Shown: positions 36,201 to 44,925 of the stretch, piece after piece | How positions within the stretch are numbered: the first letter of the stretch is position 1 | Layout: each line of letters begins with the position of its first letter | Source of the DNA: Tribonema minus | Lineage: Eukaryota; Sar; Xanthophyceae; Tribonematales; Tribonemataceae | Length of the DNA: 64,000 bases | Assembly: GCA_017506865.1 (NCBI GenBank) | Contig: JAFCMP010000179.1 | Span: forward strand, 372,001 to 436,000 | Reading direction: 5' to 3' | Notes under the pieces: generated by a model | What the model was told of the DNA's origin: nothing | Databases searched by the model: none | What the model saw: only the letters and a program-made list of their open reading frames with translations | Position numbers and translations under genes: made by a program

Positions 36201-37155
36201 CGGCGTGGGTGTGTACAAGCGGCGCCTGCCCTGAGTACCCCGAGAGCCACGCGTGCACCTCCGCAGCAGTCCGAAACCCCCCGTCGCTGTCCTCGCTGCC
36301 CGAGAGTAAGACACGCGACACCGCAAAGACGTGTAGCACAGCTTGCGCGCGCGCACGAAGAGCGGTACGTCCGGCAGAGTCAAGCGTTGTAGCTGCGCGA
36401 AGCTGAGGCTGCTGGGTGCCGCCGTCTGCAATGACCTGCAGTACGGCAACAAAGAGTTGCATGCCGCCATCCCCCTGCTGTGAACTCGAGCTGATAGACG
36501 AGCCGCGAGCATCCCTGCAGTGCTTAGCAAGCGCCTCCATCATGCGTCCCGGGACTTTGCGTGCTCCTCCGGTGGCACATCGCGCCCAGATCTTCAGCGC
36601 TTGCACCGCCAGCTGCAGTGCCGCATCTGCTCCAACGCTTGCGTCTGCTGGGGGCAGTTCGCCGTACTCCACAGTGCTGGCGCAGACCACGTCAATGTCC
36701 ATCCCCAGCAGCTGCATGTGAATAGCTTTGAGCTTGAGCTGTACGTGCGCAGCGTTGGTGAGAGGGTGCTGTCTCAGGCGCGCCTCCAGTGCTTGGCGTT
36801 GCTGAAGCGACACTGGTTTTGATGTCTCGACGTATAGGTCAACGTCGCTGCCCATGACCGTAGTCCCCTTGGCGACGCTGCCGGCCACGGTGACACGAGC
36901 ATCCGCACCCAGAGCAGCGCGCGCCGCACTGCTCACAATAGCCACGGCCGACTCCAGGTTGCCGCCGCCACGCGTGAAGTCGCCAGTCTGCTGAGCTAAA
37001 GTCACTGCATCCTTGAAGGCGTGAGCCTCGCGGGGGTGCACGTAGGTGGTCAAGTCGACCGCAGCGTCCATCATGCCGCGAGTGTTGGTGCCGTTGGCGT
37101 TCTCAGCGGACGATGAAGTGGAAAAAGGTGCCCTGCGCATCAAATAAACCAGCAT
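33212..37155 (-). CDS. Spliced nucleotidyltransferase-TPR-beta-helix protein
   Basis: Two open frames join across a 152-bp intron (34948-35099) with a GC-AG border (CACAG/GCAAGT to GCTTTCAG), keeping the frame (SSHDT/GSGEV). The product is about 1263 residues. Exon 1 (37155-35100) has a polymerase-beta-type nucleotidyltransferase core: GSVAKG, then GSDVDL (Asp104, Asp106) and GMDIDVV (Asp155), the metal triad, followed by TPR-like helices (LHAWSFMRSGRYKDS). Exon 2 (34947-33212) has further TPRs (YKAEAAYTKALELAPSHVEL) and then a right-handed beta-helix of about 300 residues with repeated C.. and N/D turns (CTFLGC, CTISKCN, CIIEQCG). The GC content is high, as in the multicopper oxidase. It may add nucleotides to RNA or protein; the beta-helix resembles F-box/CASH modules. 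Likely of host origin. Upstream ATGs make the N-terminus uncertain. Confidence 0.72.
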
Positions 37156-37673
37156 ATAAGGTGAGAAATGACACCATGCTGGCGATCAATACAAGGAAAA
37201 GCGGCCTTTGAGATCAGCCGAATGCACATATAGAGGCTTCCAATATGCTGGCAAAGTGTTTGGTCGGAAACCTGAGAGGCATCTGGAGTCACTCAGTGCG
37301 CGCATAGCTGAATTGCCCAGCAGGTGGTCTATACGGCTCAATTGTGTTGCTTGGGATGAGGCGATATGCCGAGTTTTACGGCTGCTAGAGTGTCATATAT
37401 GATGTGCCGGTGCACTGTGCTGACTTATGGGAAATGACGTGCAAAGCTACCACCACTCACATGGATTTGCGTCGCGGCTCCTCTGACCCTCCTTTGCAAA
37501 GTGGTTCAGCGTCCAGGAAAACTTGACAGCGGCAACATCAGGACGAGTATTTATATCCCCCCGTAACTGTATATTCCCCCGTGACGGGTGCGGGGTGATG
37601 TGCCGATGGATGTTTGTGAGTCTACATGCATGTACTTGTGTCCGCTTGTTATAATTCACTCTCTTTGATCACT

Positions 37674-37806
37674 CGGTGGGACGTGGTGGGACGTGGTGGG
37701 ACGTGGTGGGACGTGGTGGGACGTTGTGGGACGTGGTGGGACGTGGTCGGACGGGGGTCGGACGGGGGTCGGACGGGGGTCGGACGGGGGTGGAGTGGGG
37801 GTGGGA
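37674..37806 (+). repeat. 10-bp satellite (GGTGGGACGT) and GGACGGGGGTC repeats
   Basis: GGTGGGACGT recurs about seven times (37675-37745), then GGGGGTCGGAC-type units recur four times. The strand is strongly G-rich and could form quadruplexes. No gene is seen in it. Confidence 0.85.
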
Positions 37807-37814
37807 TGGGGAGA

Positions 37815-38245
37815 GGCGTGTAAGTGTTCAGTGCAAGTGGTGTAAGTTGAGAGTTAGCGCATGTGCTAAGTCAGCGCAAGCGCCAGTGTAAGTGTAAGTG
37901 TTGGCGCAAGTGTCGACGCAATAAGCGGGTGCAAGTGTAAGTGTAAGTATCAGCGCATGTGTAATTGCCAGTGTTAGTGTCGACGTAAATGCCAGCACAA
38001 GTGTAAGGGGTAGGGGTGTAAGTGTCAGTGCACGTGTAAGGTGTAAGTGCTGGCAAGTGTCAGTGCCAGAGCAAGTGTGAGTGTCAGTGTTGACGTAAGT
38101 GTAAGTGTAAGTGCCAGCACAAGTGTAAGGGGTAAGGGGTAAGTGCAAGTGTCAGCGCAAGTGTAAGGTGTAGGTGCTGGCAAGTGTCAGTACCAGAGCA
38201 AGCGTCAGTGTCAGTGTAAAGGCGAGTGTAAGAGTCGGTGAATGT
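37815..38245 (+). repeat. Second hexamer-periodic (AAGTGT) tract
   Basis: Units such as AAGTGT, AAGTGC and CAGTGC recur with a 6-base period, with slips, as at 7160-7870. The rest of the 37156-38436 spacer is unique sequence without a supported ORF, apart from a TATATTCCCCC motif (37567-37578) also present upstream of the ankyrin gene. Confidence 0.8.
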
Positions 38246-38436
38246 AAAGGCAAGAACGATGTCTCCTATATTGTGGAGACCAAAACTGTGGCTGAAACAC
38301 TACCAATGTGAAGGCAAGGGACACGAGCTTCGTATTCTGCTAGTCATAGCTGCTGTTGTGACAAGCATACACTTGAATGTTGCCAGTGTGAATAATTCAG
38401 CACCACAATAATACTAGCTTTTCACAAACGCATAGC

Positions 38437-38850
38437 ATGCTGCTGTACCACAACCTCGGGCACCTGCGGAGCGTCGTTGATGAAATCTCGTTTTGGCCGA
38501 TCGAAAAACAGGCAGAATATGCTGATGGCGTGTGCAAGCACAATGCAGGCAGTGCTGATTTCTGTGAGAGTCAGCTTCCTCAAGGGCCTATCAATGTTAC
38601 CTTTTTCAATTCTACATCAGTAGGCAACTTGGCATACATGGCACTACATTGTCATGAGGACTACAGGACTGAATTCAAGGCGTACTATGATCGGGCACTT
38701 GCACAGACAAGGGTGATTTCGCAGGCACGTATGAAGCGCAGCATACACCAGACATGGCTCAGGCGTGTCAGGGACTTTGCCAGCTTGCCGCCTGTCTGCA
38801 TTACATGTTCGATCCTCATTATGATCTGGCTAATTTACACTCTCATCTAG
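38437..38850 (+). CDS. Membrane protein with C-terminal anchor
   Basis: The 137-residue product has a soluble N-terminal part (VVDEISFWPIEKQAEYADG, with an NVTFFNST sequence holding two possible N-glycosylation sites) and ends in a strong hydrophobic helix (VCITCSILIMIWLIYTLI), as in tail-anchored proteins. No family is recognised. An AT-rich AATAATACT motif precedes it. It lies upstream of the metacaspase gene on the same strand. Confidence 0.55.
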   Translation: MLLYHNLGHLRSVVDEISFWPIEKQAEYADGVCKHNAGSADFCESQLPQGPINVTFFNSTSVGNLAYMALHCHEDYRTEFKAYYDRALAQTRVISQARMKRSIHQTWLRRVRDFASLPPVCITCSILIMIWLIYTLI

Positions 38851-38926
38851 CCTAGAGAAGGTACTGTAAATGCATCTGTACTGCAATTGAGGACAATTAA
38901 ATGTAATCCAATGTATGATCACACAA

Positions 38927-39886
38927 ATGGGTAAATCGAAAGCGCTTTGCATCGGCATCAACTATGGCAAGACAGCGAATGCGCTGCAGGGATGTGTTAA
39001 CGATGCAAAAAACCTGCAGAAGCTCTTGGTCGACTCAGGTGCTGTGGCTGCAGAGGACATTACGGTGCTATGTGAGCCGACAGGTGAGGAAATCTGCAAT
39101 GCAATCTCGAAGCTTGCTGAGTTGAGCAAGTCGCAAGATCTTGACTACACTTTCATTTCATACTCTGGACACGGAACACAGATCAAGGATACCACAGGGG
39201 ACGAGACAGACGGTAAGGATGAAGCCATATGTCCAGCTGATTTCGGCATGAGAGGTGTGATTACAGATGACCTTTTAAAGTCACTGCTGCAGCAGTTCAA
39301 TAACGACACCACAGTGTGCTTTCTAGCAGATGCTTGCCACTCTGGATCGATGCTTGACCTAAACAGAACGTATACGTCACGGCTGTGCACATTGTCAGGA
39401 GACGCAACACTTCCAGGCAAAATTGCCTACATATCTGGTTGTCGTGATACACAGACATCGGCCGATGCATTCGACCAGGACAGTCGTCAATTCACTGGTG
39501 CCATGACTAGCGCACTTATCAAGGCACAGAAACTGGATGAAGAGACTCACCATGACGTATTTGCATTGGTGGCGGGAATGAAAAAGCTGCTGAGAGCGGG
39601 GGGCTACTCCCAGATACCTGTGCTGAGCTCGTCGTTTGACATCCCCAGGCAATTCGCTTTCATACCCCACAGGCATCGCGTGCAAGTGGCAGCGAAACAG
39701 AAGACTCAGATGACGAAACAACCAAGTATATCACAACTATGTACACGCTGGGTGAAAGTTTACCACTTGAGAACGCAACGGCGGTCTTCAGAGTCCACTG
39801 CGTTGATGGCCTTGCCGAGATTGCAGAGCACTTCATCAACGTCGAAGCGGTTTGGCTTTGCCTGTAGCAGGCGCATTTGTAGGTAG
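38927..39886 (+). CDS. Metacaspase (caspase-like cysteine protease)
   Basis: The product starts MGKSKALCIGINY, the classic first strand. Catalytic His82 lies in SYSGHGTQ and Cys137 in DACHSGSM, both canonical for metacaspases, which cleave after Arg/Lys and act in protein turnover and cell death of algae and protists. The large subunit region (residues 1-150) is intact; a p10-like part follows (ISGCRDTQTSADAF to QIPVLSSSFDIPRQF). The annotated tail after about residue 245 reads poorly, and another frame from 39678 gives a plausible acidic end (SGSETEDSDDETTKY to VWLCL, stop near 39869), so a frameshift near 39665 is likely. The tail overlaps the convergent gene. The ATG at 38927 fits the family start; an in-frame ATG lies 12 bases earlier. 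Confidence 0.85.
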   Translation: MGKSKALCIGINYGKTANALQGCVNDAKNLQKLLVDSGAVAAEDITVLCEPTGEEICNAISKLAELSKSQDLDYTFISYSGHGTQIKDTTGDETDGKDEAICPADFGMRGVITDDLLKSLLQQFNNDTTVCFLADACHSGSMLDLNRTYTSRLCTLSGDATLPGKIAYISGCRDTQTSADAFDQDSRQFTGAMTSALIKAQKLDEETHHDVFALVAGMKKLLRAGGYSQIPVLSSSFDIPRQFAFIPHRHRVQVAAKQKTQMTKQPSISQLCTRWVKVYHLRTQRRSSESTALMALPRLQSTSSTSKRFGFACSRRICR

Positions 39887-40270
39887 TAAAAGAAAGCTCT
39901 CTTGTATCCGATGGACTCACTGTGCATCGCGCGCTCCCTGAGCCACCCCTCCACTCTTGGCTCAAAGCCTCTCGTGGTCTTGTACATATCGTCCAGGGCC
40001 GAAGGTCCAAAGGCGGGGCTGATAGTTCGCTGAATAGCGAGGCGAACGAAGCATTTGCATGCTGCTGTTGCCGCGTAGGTGCTCAGCTCCCGCGCCAGTC
40101 CTTCCTCTCGCATCATCGCTGGCATGGCGGTGGGATAGTCTGGGCAAGGAGTGAAGCTGTATATTGCCTCCACATCGTCGAGTGTTTTGAGGAATCAAGA
40201 GCGTGTCGGCGCGCTGCTGGTGCTGCTGCGCCGCGTCGTAAAAGAAATCACTCCAAGCGACGTCCTGCAT
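39760..40270 (-). pseudogene. Unknown gene with a one-base frame break
   Basis: Two frames meet near 40190: MQDVAWSDFFYDAAQQHQQR from the ATG at 40270, and KTLDDVEAIYSFTPCPDYPT onward to a stop at 39760. The join falls in CTCAAAACACTC, an A run. The joined product would be about 170 residues, mostly helical (FFYYLQMRLLQAKPN, VDEVLCNLGKAI). It is unknown. The 3' end overlaps the metacaspase tail. It may be intact in truth, if the missing base is a sequencing error. Confidence 0.5.
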
Positions 40271-40420
40271 ATCGCTGCCTGATATGCAGATTTATTAGTT
40301 GGAAAGGTGCTGCTCTACCCGTCATATCATTGCGGAACCACTTTGATCCAACCGCAAAGCCCGATACCCTCCGGTGTTTCCCGAAGACTCCGATGTTGAA
40401 ACCATGCTGTTGTTGAAGTT

Positions 40421-41650
40421 TCATTCATTCACATGCAGCATTTGCTCGTCCAAATACCGACTGTAGCGGTCCCAGAGCTTCTGCATCACGGAGCCTACGG
40501 ATCGTGCAGTAAGCTCGTATGCAGGAGTGCGCCCGTACGCATCAAGGAACGGGCGCCAAGTGTGCACAGGCGCGTACTTGAGGAATAAAACAACATCGTA
40601 ATCCATGCAAGCAGTTGCAACGCTCTTTGTGGCACCTCTTATGGAGGTCGTACGATCAAAATCGATGACATATACAATGCCGTCGTCGCCCATGAGAAAG
40701 TTCTCGGTATGTGCGTCCCCATGGACTATTTCATGCTCGTGCAGCCTCTTCATAATGGCACCTACGGTTGCAGCTGTTGTAACTGACAACTGCTTGTTGT
40801 GCATCTTGAACACTCCAGCGAGCGGCTGTCCTGAAACGTGTGACATTATCAGAAGCCCCACCTTGCTGCCATCCCTGTCAATGTTCACCTTCAAAGCATC
40901 GGCGACATGAGGCATCATGATCAAGGAGTCCTTTTCGAATAGTTTGTCAAGCATTTGGTGAATGTAAAGACCATAATCGAAATCGCGTGGCGACACTGAC
41001 CTCCACTCTGTACTCTCTCCTTTGAAGGTTACCTCTATGTCATGATCATCATCATCGTCATACAGCCTAGTCAACTTCATTACGCACTTTTCACCACGTC
41101 TGTTTGTTGCATTCATGACTATGCCGTACGCGCCGTTGCCAAGCAGGTCATCCACAGTGTAACCCATGTTTCCGATTGGCAGCGCATTCGAGAGGAATGT
41201 ACATGAGTCAGCACGTGACTCAGGTGGTATATGCACTCCGAACACACTTTCAAGCGCAGAGATCGTGTCATGGTCCATCTTGCATTCATACCGACGCGTT
41301 TTGACCGTCGTGTCTACAAGCTCCTGCAAATCAGATGCTATGTGTGGACGCTCCGCCTTGCGTGCCACAACTTCAACGTCAGGCGGCGGCGTTATGGTAT
41401 CTGATGTCTTTCGTTTCTTGCCTGACACGGTGCTCCTAAACAGGTACGAGCACAGAGCGATGTGGCGTTTGGCTGCTGTATTTGCCGCAGCTGGAAACAC
41501 CTTCTTCTTCCACGCATTATACTCACGTTTCTTTGCTGCGGGCCCCAGGTGTCTACCCTTCACTTCTGCCGAAAACACAATCCATGCATTGGGATGTTTG
41601 CATTCCCCACCACTCTTTGGGGAGAAGCACTTTGGTGTAGAGCAACCCAT
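40421..41650 (-). CDS. Serine/threonine kinase-like protein
   Basis: Residues 170-400 hold kinase features: Gly-loop LGNGAYGIV, VMKL lysine strand, the catalytic-loop-like IVHGDAHTENFLM (HGDxHxxN, as in RIO/Bud32 or APH-type kinases) and VIDFDR as metal-binding DFD. The first 100 residues form a separate basic domain (CKHPNAWIVFSAEVKGRHLG, AAKKREYNAWKKKVF) of unknown type, possibly HMG-like, which may bind DNA. The stretch DDDDDHD near residue 220 is unusual inside an N-lobe and may be an insertion. Likely substrate unknown. The ATG at 41650 (MGCSTPKC) is favoured over a GTG four codons earlier. An AT-rich region (about 41690-41712) lies upstream. Confidence 0.78.
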   Translation of the reverse strand: MGCSTPKCFSPKSGGECKHPNAWIVFSAEVKGRHLGPAAKKREYNAWKKKVFPAAANTAAKRHIALCSYLFRSTVSGKKRKTSDTITPPPDVEVVARKAERPHIASDLQELVDTTVKTRRYECKMDHDTISALESVFGVHIPPESRADSCTFLSNALPIGNMGYTVDDLLGNGAYGIVMNATNRRGEKCVMKLTRLYDDDDDHDIEVTFKGESTEWRSVSPRDFDYGLYIHQMLDKLFEKDSLIMMPHVADALKVNIDRDGSKVGLLIMSHVSGQPLAGVFKMHNKQLSVTTAATVGAIMKRLHEHEIVHGDAHTENFLMGDDGIVYVIDFDRTTSIRGATKSVATACMDYDVVLFLKYAPVHTWRPFLDAYGRTPAYELTARSVGSVMQKLWDRYSRYLDEQMLHVNE

Positions 41651-41908
41651 GCAATTGTACACTATACATGAACATTTTTAGGGCTTGCATCGTGCATATT
41701 GTTAGTTTGACCGCCTGCACTGCTTGCATTGGATTTGCTGCAGCCTGTTGTCGATCGAGTGTACATCACGCTTAAGCTGCACATGGCTGTAGACAGCGAT
41801 CAGTACGGGTGCGACTGCCGCAGTGTCAAGGAAGCCACACAGCCCTGTTGCAATTGCAGCACACCTACCGTACCACAGCTGCCGTCTCTAGCAACACTGC
41901 GCAGATCA

Positions 41909-42415
41909 TCACGTAGTTGTGTCAGTGCTTTCTACTTGTAACAAGTTAAACACACTACGCATGCGAGCTGCTATATAATGGTAGATGCAGAAGAACATGG
42001 CCCTGCTACCTTTACGCCTCTGCAGCTCCACAATTACCTCCGGTGGGTTGCTATTTTCATACACAGTGACTAGAAAATCACAAGTCTCATCCTGACATGC
42101 GCCAAAAACGCGCCACTTTGCCACCCTTGTACCTTGAGTGATCACGAGTTCCAGACCTGAGCTTCCAATGTGATTGACTGATGTGAGCAAGGCATCAACA
42201 CACGCGCACACCATCGGCACCGCCACTACACCGACCTTGATGCACGTGCGCTCAAGCACGAACGGGTATGGAGGTAATACTAGAGCCGCCATGTGTGCAT
42301 ATGCAGCGCCATCTAGGTCAGCAATGTCAAACACAGTACTGTCATCATCCTGAAGCTCAGCCTCTGCAGCCAACACATTGAGCAACAGGCTTTCTGGTTG
42401 AACAATCGAATTCAT
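41909..42415 (-). CDS. Unknown ORFan (168 aa)
   Basis: The product starts MNSIVQPESLLLNVL and alternates helices and strands (FVLERTCIKVGVVAVPMVCAC, LELVITQGTRVAKWRVFG, FLVTVYENSNPPEVIVEL). It ends with a short basic/hydrophobic helix (MFFCIYHYIAARMRSVFNLL). No family is recognised. The ATG at 42415 is preferred to 42499 because of its context. Confidence 0.5.
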   Translation of the reverse strand: MNSIVQPESLLLNVLAAEAELQDDDSTVFDIADLDGAAYAHMAALVLPPYPFVLERTCIKVGVVAVPMVCACVDALLTSVNHIGSSGLELVITQGTRVAKWRVFGACQDETCDFLVTVYENSNPPEVIVELQRRKGSRAMFFCIYHYIAARMRSVFNLLQVESTDTTT

Positions 42416-42523
42416 GGCTACTGTTGCAAGTGCAATGTGCTCTTGTCCTTTACACATTTTATATTTGCATGCGCCATTCCGCGGCAGTTGCAATTGCACA
42501 TTGAATGGCTGCCAACATCTTTT

Positions 42524-43258
42524 TTATTCCTCCTCACTGTCACTCTCGTCACTGCTGTCGTCGCTTTCCGAAGCCAACACTTCGAAGGCCCAGTCTTGCA
42601 TTTCAGGTGAATCACAGAAGTTGTCAAAAATAGCCTGGGCAAAGACTTTGCAGATCCTGTTGTCGTGACAGTCGCAGCCTACAAAGTTATTGTCGAAGTG
42701 TTCCTGGCTTTCACACGAAGCGCTGTGAAAGTAGCTGACCAGGTAGCGCAGTCGCTCCATATCCTCAATCAGCGCGACAGCTCTGGCGATGGGGTAGATG
42801 TCGTAGGTGAGCATGCGCTCATTCTGCTGGTCGTGCTGCAGAAGGAAGTCTATCTCTGCCAGGGCGCCACGCTTGTCGTTCCAAGTCCAAAATATGAAGT
42901 TGTGATACCATGCATCAAAGATGCTCTTGCACGCAGGGTCCTTGATGTCTGCATACTTTTCGATCAACTGGTTCACATCATAGAAGTGGTCGCGGACATC
43001 ACGAGTGGAACAGATGCTGTTGAGCCAGTCATCCCGGCACACGTGTTCGATAGCAGCGCTGATCAGCGGCATTCCCTCCTCAAGTGCATCCCTCAACTCA
43101 TACACATGGTCGGGTAGTGCTGTTGAAGGAATGTGACGTTCCAGGTGAGATTGCCTCCATTCCACACACACCAACGCAGTTGTGGGCTGCCACTGCTGTT
43201 CGATGTGCTCCAGGAAGTCTGTCTCCATTGCGATCCTGATGGCTCTATCGTCACTCAT
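42524..43258 (-). CDS. Unknown acidic-tailed protein (244 aa)
   Basis: The protein is helical with many aromatic and acidic residues (VCRDDWLNSICSTRDVRDHF, FDAWYHNFIFWTWNDKRGA, YDIYPIARAVALIEDMERL). It ends in a Ser/Asp/Glu tail (SESDDSSDESDSEEE), which could bind basic proteins or metals. The repeated helices resemble an ankyrin-like or TPR-like solenoid, but no family is recognised. Confidence 0.55.
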   Translation of the reverse strand: MSDDRAIRIAMETDFLEHIEQQWQPTTALVCVEWRQSHLERHIPSTALPDHVYELRDALEEGMPLISAAIEHVCRDDWLNSICSTRDVRDHFYDVNQLIEKYADIKDPACKSIFDAWYHNFIFWTWNDKRGALAEIDFLLQHDQQNERMLTYDIYPIARAVALIEDMERLRYLVSYFHSASCESQEHFDNNFVGCDCHDNRICKVFAQAIFDNFCDSPEMQDWAFEVLASESDDSSDESDSEEE

Positions 43259-43369
43259 TGGCTTCGATTGTGCAGGTAGTGAACCACAAGAAACTGGGCT
43301 ATGGTGATCGAATAATGCAGGTTGGATTTATAGCACGAATCTCTGTGAATTTGTCATGCGGCGTGTTAC

Positions 43370-44850
43370 TGCTATACTTGAAGTTCCTGGTCCTGGCCCT
43401 GCCAAAATATGTATTTCTCAGAGGTTGACAGTGCAAATAAATCAGGCTGCTGATGAAAAGTGTAGGTGAGATCAGTCTGATGCAGGTTCAATTCGTCCCT
43501 ACATGAGAGCTCACCACACCAAGTCTTGAAGCCCACACTTGAAATTTAGTGGATACTTGAAGTTACATTAAATGCCCAACAACCACATCCTACTGTCAGT
43601 AGTGCAGGTGAGATCAATGCCACACAGGTTCAAGCTGTCCCTACATGAGTAATGGCCATACTAGGCCATGATGCACACACTTGAATTTATACTTGAAGTT
43701 CCAGAGGCTGGGCCTGTCGAAAAAAGTATTTCTCAGAGGCTGACCCTAAATGGCGCAGGTACGACGCTCGCTAGATTTTCGTAAAGTGCAAATAAATCAG
43801 GCTGCTGATCGAAAGTGTAGGTGAGATCAGTCTGATGCAGGTTCAAACTGTCCCTACATCAGAGCTCGCCACACCAGGCCTTGAGGCCCACACTTGAACT
43901 TGAGTGTATACTTGAAGTTACATTGAATGCCCAACAACGACGTCCTAATGTTAGTAGTGTAGGTGAGATCGATGCCACACAGGTTCAAACTGTCCCTACA
44001 TGAGTAATGGCCATACTAGGCCTTAAGGCGCACACTTGAACTTATGCTTGAAGTTCCAGAGGCTGGGCCTGTCGAAAAAAGTATTTCTCAGAGGCTGACC
44101 CTGAATGGCACCGGTACGACGCTCGCTAAATTTTCGTAAAGTGCAAATAAATCAGGCTGCTGATCGAAAGTGTAGGTGAGATCAGTCTAGTGCAGGTTCA
44201 AGCCTCCCCTACATGAGCAGTCGCCATACTGAGCCTCTGTGGTCAAACTTGAACTTGAGTGTATACTTGAAGTTACATTGAATGCCCAACAACCACGTCC
44301 TAATGTTAGTAGTGTAGGTGAGATCGATGCCACACAGGTTCAAACTGTCCCTACATGAGCAATGGCCATACTATGCCATAAGGCGCACATTTGAACTTAT
44401 GCTTGAAGTTCCAGAGGCTGAGCCTGTCGAAAAAAGTATTTCTCAGAGGCTGACCCTAAATGGCACCGGTACGACCCTCGCTAGATTTTCGTAAAGTGCA
44501 AATAAATCAGGCTGCTGATCGAAAGTGTAGGTGAGATCAGTCTGATGCAGGTTCAAACTGTACCTACATGAGTAGTGGCCATACCAGGCCATGAGGCACA
44601 CACTTGAACTTTAGTGTATACTTGAAGTTACTTTTAATGCCCAACAACCACGTCCTAATGTTAGTAGTGTAGGTGAGATCAATGCCACACAGGTTCAAAC
44701 TGTCCCTACATGAGTAATGGCCATACCAAGCCCTGATGCACACACTTGAACTTTTGTGGATACTTGAGCTTCCTTATCCTATGCCTGGCAGAGGCTGTGT
44801 AGGTGAGATAAGTCTGATGCAGGTCGAAACCGCCCCTTTGTGCAAAAGGT
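43370..44850 (+). repeat. 355-bp tandem repeat array (four units) of two half-types
   Basis: The 10-mer TGTAGGTGAG (or variant) recurs at 43461, 43603, 43816, 43958, 44171, 44313, 44526, 44668 and 44797. Distances alternate between 142 and 213, giving an exact 355-bp unit, about four copies with a partial one at the end. Units share CCAGAGGCTGGGCCTGTCG and GTAAAGTGCAAATAAATCAG. Each half has TGTAGG and a nearby CCCTACA that can pair. No ORF is conserved. It fills the 43259-44925 gap. Inverted copies lie at 61060-61615. Confidence 0.92.
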
Positions 44851-44925
44851 CAGCTAAATCGAACTTCATCTCTGCAGCCAGGTGCGCGACAGCCACATTT
44901 TTTATGTGTGTATGCCTAGCACAAC

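Noticed and set aside
43461-43510. tRNA genes within the 355-bp repeat
   Set aside because: There is a B-box-like GGTTCAAAC and a short outer stem, but the unit is too short and has no anticodon arm.
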